Source of the DNA: Typha latifolia
Taxonomy: Eukaryota; Streptophyta; Magnoliopsida; Poales; Typhaceae
Direction of reading: 5' to 3'
Assembly (NCBI GenBank): GCA_019914945.1
Contig: CM034101.1
Span: 12,783,188-12,847,187 of the forward strand
Length of the DNA: 64,000 nucleotides
Shown one piece after another: positions 1 through 13,000 of the stretch. The notes beneath the pieces are model-generated. The model ran no database searches and was not told the origin of the DNA. It was given only the letters and a program-made list of their open reading frames with translations. Within the stretch, counting starts at the first letter, position 1; every line of letters begins with the position of its first letter. The translations under genes and the position numbers were made by a program.

Positions 1-399
1 CTGTCACCTTAATGTATAGCACATTGTGATTGATTCAACATATCTGACTGCATGCATTACATAATTTATAGTCCTTGTGAATAATTATGTTAAAAGCTTG
101 ATTTTGCTTTTCTTGACCACTGAGTGCATAAACAGCTGAAGGGATGGGTATTATGTATTGGAACTATTGGTGAGTTTTTAGTTAGCTACTTTTGATGGTT
201 AGCATCTTGCGGACAATCTCCAATATATTGCATCCATTTACTTGTTTCTACCAATTTGGTGTTTGTCAGAAGAAACATTTTGTTTCAACTTTTTTCTTGT
301 AATCAGCTGGTATATCTTTCATGCACTTATTTAAAGTCAATAGGGAGGCTAAGCTCTCATGTTGATGCATAGATATTTGAAAGAATGTTGTTTGTGTAG

Positions 400-3300
400 G
401 ATGATGCTAATGAAGATTGGTTTCCAGAGGATGTACATGATGCATTTAAAGTCATGAGGGAGAGAAAGGTTTTTGATGTATCAGATATGTTTACAATTGC
501 GGATGCATGGGGTTGGACCTGGGAGAGTGACTTGCAAAACAGAATGCCTCGCAGATGGTCACAAGAATGGGAAGTTGAGTTGGCAATCAAAATCATGCAG
601 AAGGTATGTTCTTTTATCAGTGTTTGGTTGGAGAAAATCGACTTTTGCTACTTATTTCTTGCCTATGTTGATTAATAACAAAAAAATTTATTTAATTACA
701 TATTCATGGATGTCTTGGTAAAGTAATTTCCTTTACTATATGGTGTCAAGTTGCCAACTTCTTAACTAAAGTTATTTGGCATTATGTAGGTTCCATGATG
801 ACAAGCCAAGTTTTGTAGTTTCTATTTTTCCTGGGTTTATAAAGAAGCTGATTAAGCATACATTTTGCAAATAGAAATCTATTAATATATGATTACTGAT
901 TCATTCTCTTAGTACTGTTTTGATGGCATGTTCGAAACAAGATATTCTTGATTTATCACTGCTAACTCTTTTTGTGCCAAATTAACATTCACCAGTCCCG
1001 TATGGAGTTGAACTCTGACAACAGTTGGCTGAAGGAAAGTGGATTTTTGCCATCATTTTCATGTCCAATGAAGAAACTGTATATAGTGCATGGAATACAT
1101 GAAGCTGTTGGTTACATACTTACATGGACATTAGTAAATATGTAAATGTGAAATATGCCAATTTGATATTGGGATGGATAGTTGAAATAGTTTCTCAAAA
1201 TATTTGTATAAGGCTGTGAGCAATCTGAGATAATGAAAGACATCAAGATGTGAAAATTGAATTGATTGATGTAACACAAGAAACCTAATAACCATACGTT
1301 TTTTTTACTTGGCAGACATATTAATAAAGAAAAAAAATGTAAACTAATATTTAGATCTGCTAGTGATATAGATGATAAATATGGGTTTATGACATATAAG
1401 GAATTTTAACTACATAGTTAAGAGGCTATTTCAATGATTTGAATCTGGCAACCTTAGTGTTCGGTAGCAACAAGGTTCCTAGTTTCGGCTCATCCCTTGA
1501 AATGAGTCTATTAATTGGTTTGAGGTATCTATTGTATCGGTCAATATTTGATTCGGATCAAGCGAGTTTTGGCCAAAACGAACCAAAACCGAGAGAGAAA
1601 GGAAGAGAGAGAGAGAGAGAGAAAGATAGATAGATAGAGAGAGAGAGAGCTTGTCAGGGAGCAAAAAAAAGTAGAAGGAAAAAATGCACTCCCGAGGTCA
1701 TCGAAGGTCGACGGAATCGAATTTGCGTCAAAGTTCACTGTATGTTGATGGAGGTTGAATCTATGCTGAGAAGCATCGATTTGTTTAGAGCATCTCCATG
1801 GAGGGCTCTATATTTGAAGCCCAAAGGCTCTAAATATAGAGCCAAGAGCCCGGTGCACTCCAATGCACTAGGCTTTATATTTATTACTTAATAAATATAA
1901 AAAATTTATATTTATATTATATATTTTAAGTCATTTACTAGGTCTTCTTAATGTTATCATTTTTTAATAAAAATATATCGTTAGAAAACTCTTATCGAGA
2001 TTTTTAAAATAAGACTAATATTCAAAAGTTTTAGAAGTAATTTTAAATTACTACTTAAGTTAAATGCATCAAAATTATATTACACGAAATAAATATCAAA
2101 ATAAACATTACATGTCATTATGAAAAGTATCAAAATTATATTACACAAAATAAGCAGAAATTAACATGAAATAATAGAAACAATAAGTATTTAATAGTTT
2201 GGTATGTCATCTCCGTAGCCATCTCTTTCTTCATGTTTGATAGTCTGTTATTTCATGTTTGATTATTTTAATATTTTAGTGTTTACATTGGAAAATAATT
2301 TGGAGTCATTGTCCGAATAATTTTAGAACACTCCAATTTTAAATAATAAATAAGAAAAAAATATTTATTATATAATTTAAAAAATAAAAAATTTAAGATA
2401 ACTCAAAAATAATTTAATTACTACTCATTTTAAGGTCTCGATGAGAGGTATTATTTTTGTTAAAAACCTATTAGTAAAACTAATTATATACTCCGTTTAA
2501 CTAACTAGATTATTTAATAAATGATATAGACGAAATTAAAATTGTTGGATTAAACTTTTATATGGCAAAATTGGAATTTTAAAAAGTTAAATAGCTATTT
2601 GGAGTTAGCTCTAAACAACTGGAGTCCCATTAGAGCACAATTGAGCTCCAAATTTGGTAATTTGGAGCCCGGTTGGAATTGCTCTTAGGAGAGGGAGGGT
2701 GAGTGGGAGTAGGAGGAGTAGGAGGAGAGTGACAAAGATGGGAAGAGGCACTATGTGGTCAATATGTATTGTTTTTTTCAAGTGACTGATATCAATCCTG
2801 ATCCCGATACTTGGAACCTTGGATAGCAAGCCTTGATTGCCACATTATAAATCCTAACACATAATTATAAAGTCCTTAAGTTTTAGGTTCCTATAGTTAA
2901 AACATTGTAAATCAACTAGCACCACCAAGACATCTCCAATTTTAACTAAAAGGTGACAACACAAGCATAGTTTTGACCAAATGCTTTGATCCACATTTTT
3001 TTTTTCTGCAGAAGATATTCAGAATAACAGTATTAGGATCCATGGAATAAAATAGATTGTTTGTGTTGATACTCATTCTTAATATAATCCAGCATCACTC
3101 ATTGTTTCTCTCAATTCATGCTTTTGTGTTTCTATAACATTTAAATATGAAGAGGATTATATCAACTTGTGGAACTTGTCCATACATTTATTCAAGTTGT
3201 CAGGACTGATCATTAAAGATTTATAATTGCCTCATTGTAGTTGATCTGTAAGCCTCATTGTAGTTGATCTGTAAAAGAAATTACTTTTTCTTAATTACTA

Positions 3301-6300
3301 GTCCTGGATTCAGCAGAAAGCTTTTCTAGTCTAGATGTTTCACCATGCTTTTCTGCAAATGAAAGTTTCTGATTTTGCAGTTACAGTATTTGAATAGCAG
3401 TACTTGGTCATATTTCAGGTTGTAGAATTAGGTGGAACTCCAACAATTGGAGATTGTGCCATGGTACTGCGTGCTGCTATAAGAGCTCCTCTTCCATCCG
3501 CTTTTCTTACAATATTGCAGGCAACACATAGCCTTGGTTATGTTTTTGGAAGGTAAACTGAAATTTCTCGTTTCTTGGTGGGCTAGGGTGACATTTAATA
3601 TGGTGAATCTTGCTAGATGCTTTTGGATGCAATTGAGTTTAAAGGATTGTCGCACCAGCTTGGGATGCCTCTGCATGCTGTGGCATGCATTGACATGCCT
3701 CTAATATATTTTTAGGGTTTTTATACATGTTTTTAGTTTGAATATACATAAAACTTACATTAGAGTCTTTATCCTTAAATAATATTGTAAATAACATTTT
3801 ATTAAAGATAAAGCAATATTCAAGTAGAAATATGAGGTAACACATAATATGATTGAATACATATATGAATTGATTATAGTTTAATAATTAAAACGAAATT
3901 AGTTGAACTTAGTTTATTCTAACATGTTCCTATATCAATTTTGACCCAATTTGTTGACAATATTGACTTTTGTTTTTTGAAATTTGGGAAAATAGGGGGA
4001 AATATAATCATGCTAGAATTTTAGCTAAAATTATAAAATTTTAGTTCAAATCAACTCATATAGAGTTAATCGAATATATTTCTATATCAATTTTGACCCA
4101 ATTTGAATGAATTTGGCATATTAAATTTTAGATTTTTCTAAAATTTGGGGGAAAATTTTGGGGCAATTAGATTTTCTTTGATTCCTACATTTTAAAAGTA
4201 TTTTTTATAGATCTAGCATCAAAATATTAGATTTATATAGAAAGACTCTTTTCAAATAATTGATCTAGCAAAATTGAGCTATATCTATCATTTATGTATC
4301 CCAAATTAGTTTTTAAAGTACAAAAAAAAAGAAAAAGAAAAAAGAATCTATGCTGATCGACATGGGTCAGCACAAGGCCGTGCTAGTTTGACATGGGTTG
4401 GCAAACCCCGGCATGGAGTTGCGCCATTGGCACAACCTCTGCTGGGTGTTGATACTCCATTAGCACGAAAAGTGCCGATCAGCACAAGGCATGCAGGTAG
4501 ATATAGCCATCCTTGATTTAAGTAAGTGAAAAATCATCATATTCATTGTTTTAGTTCCATTCCTTTTAGACATGAGCGTCAAGTTATTTGTTTGACGGTA
4601 ATTCCTTTTGTTTTTCTCTTCTTTTTGTTCTTTCAATTCTGCTGTATTTTGGGTAAAGAACCTAGAGAAGTTTCTGTCCTACTTGTCATGATGGCTCTAT
4701 GAAGATTGATAGATGAGAATTTATTGAATTGAAAGTGTTTCTTAGCATCAGTTGAACCCTTGTAATATAGTATACAATCTTACTATCTTTTTATTTTTAT
4801 AAATGTGCCTCAGATAAGAACTACGCACAACATAATTTGAATGTGTGAAAATCACAATACTTTGTGAATTTGCTGCTGAAAGATCCTGCCCTTTGTCCCC
4901 CTCCTTTCCCCTCCTTCCGACCTGATAAAGATATTTCTACTTACTATTCTTTGGAATTTAGATATCTATAATTGCAACCCATTTGTGGTAACTTCTTTGT
5001 TTGTTGTATATAACATTAAGATTAGTTCACAAGAACTGTTGTGCCTCATGTCATGACCAAATATAAGACAATATCTTCCAGAATATTCTGTAATTAACCA
5101 GAATTATTGTTGTTGTTTAGTGCACAGACATACCGCTACATGCCTTCTCTTGATGTATCTTTTTCCCAAGACTTAGCACATCGCTAGAGGGTTTAAGTCA
5201 GTTCTTACCCAATTTCTAATTCTTCCATAAAGCCTTCTCTAATTTGATATATGCTCTAGTAAAACCATAATGTAGGGAAAAAGACTTAGATGTTGACAGT
5301 TGAGTAAATGATATGAATACTTTGGTTACACTGACTTTTGGACAGGCATGAATTAGTATATTTCTTCATAGTTGTATATCAATTGTGTGTTTTCCTACTT
5401 TTCCAGAATTTGTTGTGTAATCATGTCCTTATTCATATTTATATTTACATCTTGTTTCCAGATTCCAAGTCCATCTTTTAAATGCACTAGATAAACCATT
5501 TAGTTCTAGTGCATATTCTCATAAACATCAGATGGCTGTATTTGTATGCCCATGATTCCATGTAGAAGACACATTGCAGCACTTTAATCATTGTACCACA
5601 ATAATAATAATTTGTCCATTAGATTTTCAATACATAATGAGCTTAATAAGTAATTATAGTGGGAGGAATAGTCATATTAGTGTGAGAATTGATAACCTAA
5701 AGTGAGTATGACAACTTCAAAATAACTACACCTTGGCTGCTCTAGAGAGTTTTAACATTTCCTTGATATTTTAGCTGATCGTTTACTGAGTTTTCTGCTT
5801 TATTAATGTAGCTTTTTTAGCCACTTAGTTTGGTCATCAGATAATGAGTAGTCCTGCAGCTTTACCATAGCAATAACCTTGACCCAACTGTTTGGCCCAG
5901 AGCATGAACATTTCTAATTCTGGGACATGGTTATGCATGATATTGTCATCACTGCTTTTCTGCGGCTTGAGATTATATTGATAAGACAATGGAACAACCT
6001 TGGTTACCATATAAAGAGATGCGAATCAAAGTATATTTTAACAACTATATGGATGATATATTTGTATTAAGATTATGCATAATCTGTGCTCTTTATATTT
6101 TATCAGGTGCTAAGCTATAACGTGTTATACATGGTTTTGGCAGCAGTTTTAACACTACATAATTGGCGTCATAGTTTTATTTGCTCAATAAATGATATAC
6201 TTTCTAGCGTCATGTTCATGATATGATTTCCATGACTAAATATCCTTTTTCGTTATTGTATACGATGGATTCAGCCCATTATATGATGAAGTCATCCTGC

Positions 6301-6455
6301 TGTGCCTCGATCTTGGAGAAGTTGATGCAGCCATTGCAATAGTTGCAGATATGGAGACCACAGGAATCAAGGTTCCAGACCAGACTCTAGACAAGGTGCT
6401 TTCCACTAGACAAAATGTTGATTCTATGACAGAGGAGTTACCTATTCAGGAGTAG
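400..6455 (+). CDS. PTAC3: pTAC3/PAP1-like plastid transcription protein, 3' part
   Basis: The visible exons are 400-603, 3419-3552 and 6275-6455 (stop TAG). They join in phase into 172 C-terminal residues, and the 5' part lies outside the window; bases 1-399 are intron ending in a normal acceptor. The protein has motifs such as VFDVSDMFTIADAWGWTW, RRWSQEWEVELAI, GDCAMVLRAA, SLGYVFGSPLYDE and VADMETTGIKVPDQTLDKV, which I recall from the C-terminus of plant pTAC3 (PAP1). pTAC3 is a SAP-domain protein of the plastid-encoded RNA polymerase complex. The repeated helical pairs also resemble TPR/PPR-type repeats. If the assignment holds, it acts in chloroplast nucleoids on photosynthesis gene transcription. 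The SAP domain would be upstream and cannot be checked here. A different helical-repeat plastid protein is the alternative. Both introns are long (2.8 and 2.7 kb) and carry repeats. Confidence 0.65.
1591..1650. repeat. GA/GATA-rich microsatellite
   Basis: Imperfect (GA)n with a short GATA run, inside the left half of the outer inverted-repeat element. Confidence 0.85.
1788..2684. mobile_element. PIF/Harbinger (Tourist-like) MITE
   Basis: The left end reads GAGCATCTCCATGGAGGGCTC and the right end, reverse-complemented, reads GAGCAATTCCAACCGGGCTCC. These are terminal inverted repeats with the GAGCA-x-x-TCCA form familiar in plant Harbinger MITEs. Both ends are flanked by TTA (1785-1787 and 2685-2687), the 3-bp target duplication of this superfamily. 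The 897-bp interior is AT-rich and has no transposase ORF, so it is non-autonomous. Confidence 0.75.
3229..3274. repeat. 23-bp tandem duplication
   Basis: Two back-to-back identical copies of a 23-bp unit (starting GCCTCATTGTAG) in the intron, at 3229-3251 and 3252-3274. Confidence 0.9.
3553..6274 (+). other. pTAC3-like gene last intron
   Basis: GT-AG intron of 2.7 kb. Bases about 3620-4510 differ from the rest. They are bounded by stretches rich in GCATGC and TTGGCA words, with a GC-richer end at 4360-4500, and look like an old insertion. I could not find clear terminal repeats. The remainder shows nothing distinctive. Confidence 0.6.
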
Positions 6456-9400
6456 TTCTTGTGGAATTCTTTGCAGACCTTCTTAAATGAGATCAGAGCA
6501 TGTCTGTTCTCTTGACCTGAAGATCAAGTACAGTCGCGTCATTTTGGTAGCTTAGATAGAAACTGAGGGACTGACTTGATTAGAATGAAATGATTGTTCC
6601 ATGTGTAGTCAGTCATGTGTATAAACGGACCCCACAACTTTTTCTTCTTTTTTCTTCAGTTTAGATGATGACTTCTTTTTTTCTTTCCCCCTTCTTTTTT
6701 TCTTTTTCGAATGACAACGCACACTGTCTTTCTTTCTGGGATCAAGATAAAGATTTTTTTTATCATAAAGTAAGATAATGTCTTGTTGTTTTTGAATCTG
6801 GATAATATTGTCACAACCCCAAATGAAATCATTATTGGTCATGTATCAGAATAGGCTAGAGATATATGAAGCTTTAACTGTAATTATCTAACTCATAAAA
6901 CTTAAAATTTATTTGATTAACTCTATTTCAAAAACTTTAAAAGACATAAATATACTTAAATTATACAATCAAATATTGCTAAAGCAATATTTAGCTTTTT
7001 AATTTAAAAAATAATACTGTTATAAAGTGTAAAGTTCAAAATTCTAAGTGTAGGTAGAGTTTCGATTCCATATTTGCTACACAGACTAGCATTTAAAATA
7101 GTAAAATAGTTTAATAAGCTAACAATTTTAGTCCAGTAAGTGAATTCACTAAAAAATTAGAAAAATAATTATACTTTATCCGATATGAAATCTTAATCAA
7201 AGCTTCATTGTTAATAACAATAGCTATCATGCTCATAATATGAATAATAAGCACAAGCAATGATGGTACAATTAATAAGCTAATAATATGCTTAAATTTA
7301 TTTTGCAAGTTTTCTTAATCTCAATATCGCCAACTATTTTGATCCACATTAACTAGCAATCACTTCGAGATGGCTCTCGAGTTTTCCCTCATAGCTAATT
7401 TAGTTAGTGTCACCATAAGGTGTCACAATGTGATAAATGCAGCTTGTCTTTTTCATTAATCGTAGAGAAATATTAGTGTCCCTTCAAGAAGACTTCTAGT
7501 TTAGTCTGAGACTGCCTCCTGATTTTACCCGAGTCACCTAAGAATATGTCTGTCTTTTGGAATTCAAGGTAAACTTAAGTCATCACAAGAAGATACACAA
7601 AGAATATCTAGCCTGAGTCAGTTCTCAAAGCCTCACTTACTTATAACTCAAGCCAATAAAGCTACTTATAACTAATATATTGTTTAATTGCACAAAGAAT
7701 AATATTTTATGAAATAATGTATGGCACAATGCATAAATGCATCATGAAAACAATAATGATAAACGAAGAATGAAACGGATATATAAATTGTAATACAAAA
7801 CATGAGAGGATAAATGCGTTAATAAATCTCCTAACCTAACCTAGGGTCAACAATCTAGAGCTAAGTGCAAATCTTCACCTTCATCCATACTTATTTTAAT
7901 TTAACAATAACCAAAGTTATTATATGTAAAACTAATTAAATTGTTACAATGGGCTAATTCAAGCTCAACGGGTTAGGCTCAAACAATGGCCGGTCCGCAA
8001 CCTACCCAAAAATCCAACTTAAATGGATTGGGCTAAAGGACCAATCTCATAAAACGAATAAGTTGGATCGGGTTCTTTGGATTTGAAACCCAAACCCAAC
8101 CCTAGTCCCCTCAACTTGAAGAATATTAGACTTGGGTTGCTCAAGTCTATCATTTTCTTCCTTGAAGGGAACGATGAGAGAGAGACTACCAACGACCACC
8201 GTCGGTGGTGATTCTCCAACAATACTCAACGACTCTTCACCATTGCAGCCATGTGCTCGGGAATAGAAGAGGTCGGGTTGACCATTGACGATCGATGTAC
8301 CCACTACATAAAGAAGTACCCACTACATAAAGCCAACGATGCAAAGATGCAAAGTTTCTAGTAAAACCACAAATGCCCAAAATTTAGATATTTTAAATCT
8401 ATCTTATTAAACTCAAATTAAAATTGTGGGAGTGGGATAGGACTCATAGGCGGCTTGTTTAGTGATGGTAATTTACTCTGGCAGCACTCTGATGACTTAA
8501 CCCCAACAACAACAACTTCGGTGGTGGAAGAAGAAAAAAAAAGATAAGGGAAAGAAGGAAGAGAATGAGAAGAAAATTCTTGATGCTTCTCAAGGAGGGG
8601 TTTGCTAGGCTTTCCAGCTAGGGCATCATGGAAAATTCGGCAATTGGCCCTAACCTGAGTTGGAGAAGGAAAGAAGAGAAGAGAAGGAAAGGAGGAGAAG
8701 GGTGAGGCACATGCGACAGCCCTCCCCTTCTCTCTCTCTCTCTCTCTCTCTCTTGAATATTACAAATATTATTCATACGATTCTTTGAACAGTTTTAGAT
8801 TTGCAGCTTTTTGCCCTGTTCTTGAGGGCATAGACATATTCCCATACTAAGCTATGTTTTTATTTTGAGAGAGCTTTATAAGCTTTGGTTTTACATGATG
8901 GAAAGGAAGTTTTGTTAGTCAGCCTTTCAGAGGCAGAAAAGGATAACGGTTTGAAAGACTGCAGGATGCCATCAGTAATTGATTAAATACTATGCGTCAA
9001 TAAGGACAACTTTTAACTAATACATATGTTTCCTCTGGAAAGAGAAAATTGGCCTAAACCCACTTGGTTCAAAGTATTTGATATCTAATAAGTTTGCATC
9101 ACAACTGATGATCTTGACCTTTTTTTTCATTTTTGGTAAGCATGTGAATAGCATAATGTTTTATTTTTTTTTATCATTAAAGGATGATTGAAAAAGTTAT
9201 CACAACTTTCCATTACATAAATATTTAACAGCATACTAGGCATTCAATTTTGTAGTATATCCGGCTCTAAACTTTCCATTAGATTTTGAAAGTTATGAAT
9301 CCAAAATAAACATTGTGTATGATGGTTACAAGAGCCAGACTCCCGTACTGTCCAACCCTTTTACAAAATTTGGGATCTGCAAGCATCTGCGATTAGTGAT

Positions 9401-10088
9401 CCTATACAAGACACCATAGAAATAATGATCTTGCAATTAAGTTTCTGGGACGCTTATTTAGCTGCAGTGTTCGAAAATTATAATTCTTAACAATATAACC
9501 ATAGACCATGCTTGTGACATATAGCCTGAGTGCATATCCAGTTTGAAGGCGAATCAATGGTCATCTATCAACTCCTCCCAACCAAGACTCTTCACTTGTT
9601 CAGACTTCAGCATTGCATTCCCGATACATGTTTAGACAACTAAGTCAACCATCTTACGAAATGGACCACAATGAGCTCAGATCATGAAGATAAAACCCCA
9701 ATGTTTAGAAGGAGAATTAAACTTATGAGCTCCATCACGAGTTGATAATATTGAACCACTGAGTTAAAAATAATGGAGTTTTACATCCTTTGAAAGTGAA
9801 ATTAGCACACAAAAGAATTTCAAGCAACCTGAAGAAGGGAAAGAGTAAACAAGATTATGATTATCTAGAAATTACAAAGACACCTGCAAAGATGGTGGTT
9901 TAGAAAAAGAAAAGAAAAGAAGAACTATATGCATGTCAGCTTTAACTCTACTTATGAATGGTGAGCTCTAGACCGTGTTAGAGATGGAGATGCAGAGAAT
10001 GAAAATAAAAACGTTAGCAGCAAAATTCTGTCTCCACTCAGATGCATTTCTCAGTATATCTTACCAAGCTACAAACTTCTATTAACAT
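6456..10088. other. Intergenic region, transposon-like filler
   Basis: This lies between two convergent genes. The first 300-400 bases probably hold the pTAC3-like 3' UTR. From about 6815 to 8760 the sequence changes to AT-rich DNA followed by a GC-richer, purine-rich stretch ending in a (CT)n run. That composition resembles a decayed retroelement LTR, but I found no matching second copy or coding motif. From 8760 to 10088 it is unremarkable, with the ING1 3' UTR at its right end. Confidence 0.5.
8730..8753. repeat. (CT)n microsatellite
   Basis: Pure CT run of about 12 units at the end of a purine/pyrimidine-biased stretch. Confidence 0.9.
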
Positions 10089-13000
10089 TTACTTGACTTT
10101 CCGACGCTTCTGCAGCCCAACACAGTTAGGGCAGTACCACTTCCCTTTTGGTTGTTCTTTCAAACCAACACATCCAAAATGAAACCACTCTATCTTGCAC
10201 TGTCAGAAAAGATAAAAGCAGGTATCACAACAAATCAAACAAGAGGAAAACCAGATTAGTAAAAGGGACTGGGGAGAGCGAAAGAAAGAAGGAAAAGTAG
10301 CACATACATCAGGATAATCACAAGCAACCATCTCTCCATAGCTAACTTGGTTGCAGAGACAGTATGTCGGTTCATTTGGGTCCACAGGCAATTCTAGAGC
10401 TATGCTTGGTGGTTCAGCCGCTAATCTTGTCCTAATCCAACAAATGGAACATCAATTAACTGAATAAGTATCATTTCTTGATAAGATCTTAAGAAAATGA
10501 CATACTTTTTTCGACCCCCTCTGCCACTTCCACTAGCCCTTCCAGATCTTGTGCTTGCCTCTGTGTTCGGAGTGCCAGCACCAACACTGGCACTAGCTGC
10601 TAGTTCCTTTTCTGCTATACACAAGAGAGCACACAAGGGCATCTCCATGTTTAACAAGATAGAGAATTCAAAGCAAACTTTGCAAGAAAATACACATGCT
10701 AGAGAGAGGGAGGCACCCTGCCGAAGCTCTTCAAGCTTCCTCATATATTGATCAAGTTGTTGGATATGAGCATCAACCTATAACACAGATCTTTGTCAGC
10801 AACATTACAAGAGGTAATTTCCCATTCAAATTTCCTAATATCATTTATCAAAAACATTAGGGTTTGGTATCAATAGTAACAGAATATGAAAATACAACTG
10901 GTCCAAGTCAGTGATCAGACTTGAACATGGAAGATATGTAGTTGCCCTGCATTATGTCCAGGGCCTGCTGTCTCGAAGTTGTGAGAAAACATACATTTTG
11001 GAAAGTCAATTGCCAATGTGTTCGCTCAATGGCAGAAGAAAATGATTAAGACGCTGTTGTTTACTGATGATGAGACACAGGGAAATGATATCTTAACCTA
11101 ATCCAGAGTGCAGCTCAACACACATAAAAATATTCCCTCAATATAATGCATAATTATTAGACTAATCTTCATTTGTAGAATTTTCTTAACTCTTAATCAT
11201 ACCTTAGAGACAAAGACTAGTCCTTAAGTAAAGCTGCCATCTTTCTTCCACACTTAAAAGATCTCTGTCCACATGACTTTCAGAAGGTTTTCTCCTGGGC
11301 ATGTGCCTAAATTGCAACCACAAAGGCAAACTATTCTACCCACTATCTGGTTTTATAGCTTTCAAGCAACCTCAGCTCCTCCATTGTTTTCCCTTTTTTT
11401 TCTTTAAAGATAATTTACTTTCGCTAGTACCTTGGCACCAATGTTTTAACCGATCATTTCTATTTAATGCTTGAGTGAGGATTTAGAAAACCTTGAACAA
11501 AAGGCAGAACATGGAGACTTAACAGGAAGTTATTTATGCGATAGAAGCAAAGAGACATTTTCAGACAACCAATGCTACCTAAGAGTTCACACTTTTTGAT
11601 AACCTTCCTTACCCGATATGATGCATTCAGGAGGCCCAATTTGTCTGGCTACTTAAGACAACCACTGATAGCTACAGGTTGTCTGTTTTGAATACACCAT
11701 TCTTATTTTACTTTCTGGAGAGAGCCATCCATTGAAACCTCAATCCTCTTAAAGTATTGTGCAAGATACTGACAAAAACTAAAAATAGAGTTATCCTCTA
11801 AAACATAAATGACCTGATGCATTTAGATTTCAAAATTCTGGCACAATAAAACTAACAATTTGACTATTATACATAAACCATAAGTTCTCTACCAAAAACC
11901 TAAGACGTAGAGTTTACATACCATATCATAAGCTTGAGTAGCCAAAGCAACCTTTTCATCAGCAATTCTAATGCTATGTTTCTGTTCGTCAATAGCTTCA
12001 TCAGAAAATCTGATGAGTGCCGAATCAGGTGTAATGTTACCAGACTCAATTCCATGCCTAATATCCTCTATTTCTTGCTCACAGCGCTGCTCATTCTGTT
12101 GCTGGACTCCTGCATGTATGGGGGAAAAAAAAGTAACCATACAATATGGAAAAGATGGGCAGATCATCTTGCAGCATGCACGTAGCAACTACTATTGAGT
12201 AGAAGGAAAAGCATGCTGAGAGAATTTACTATACATCTAGGAAATATAGAGACTTTCATAATCTCATTGTATAAATATTGGATATGATACTCATTGGATA
12301 ACTATCGGATATTTTCATAAGTGCCCGCCGATATTTTAAAAATAAAATTAAAAATTAAATACATTTTGCCTTCCTATATTTATATCCAAAATCACTTTAT
12401 TTTCTTATACAAACTTTTTTATCAAATCAATTTATGTACTTATGATTAAAGTGAGACTATTAAATTTTCTGTCCAATTTAATAGAACATGCTTAAATATT
12501 GTCCAAAAGTAGTTGGCGAGTTCTATTCCCTCCATTTCTTATATTGTATAGACCAAAATATCCTCTACCCTTTTGTATATATTATTTTCCCTCCAAAGAA
12601 ATGGTTATTTATTTTTCTTTAATTCTATGAGCATTTTTTCAAGGTCATGCTACTGTGTTGAAGAGTTAACCAAAAACCTTCTCCCCAATTGTTTTGTCTA
12701 ATAAATACAAGGGCGTATTTTGGTAGTTTGCATGCGCTCTATTAAATTCAATAAGAAATCTAGTAGTCTCATGTTAGCCATAAATACAGAAATTGATTTG
12801 AAATAAAAGATTATACAGGGAGATACGTACAGGGGGTGTAAAATGTATTTAACCCTAAAATTAATGGTATGGATACTCCTCGGATACTTTTCAGATATGA
12901 ATCAAATTGAAGAAGACTAGTAACTTTCATTTCTTATAAGATTTAAAAGGTTTCTCCTAGTGAAAAAATTGAGTTAAAAAATTTTAGTTATTTTATAATC

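Larger units (their letters stand above)
1445..2842. mobile_element. Outer inverted-repeat element (interrupted)
   Basis: Sequence near 1445-1505 (TGGCAACC...CAAGGTTCCTAG, then TCGGCTC) recurs inverted near 2780-2842 (reverse complement TGGCAATC...CCAAGGTTCC then AAGTATCGGGA). The interior is GA-rich. With the inner Harbinger-like element removed, about 500 bp remain. No coding capacity is seen. The ends are matched by eye with mismatches, and no clear target duplication was found. Confidence 0.4.
604..3418 (+). other. pTAC3-like gene intron with nested elements
   Basis: This intron begins GTATGT and ends TTTCAG. Roughly half of it (about 1445-2842) is an inverted-repeat element with a second element inserted in it. 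The rest is unremarkable AT-rich intron sequence with a 23-bp tandem duplication near 3229. Confidence 0.8.
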
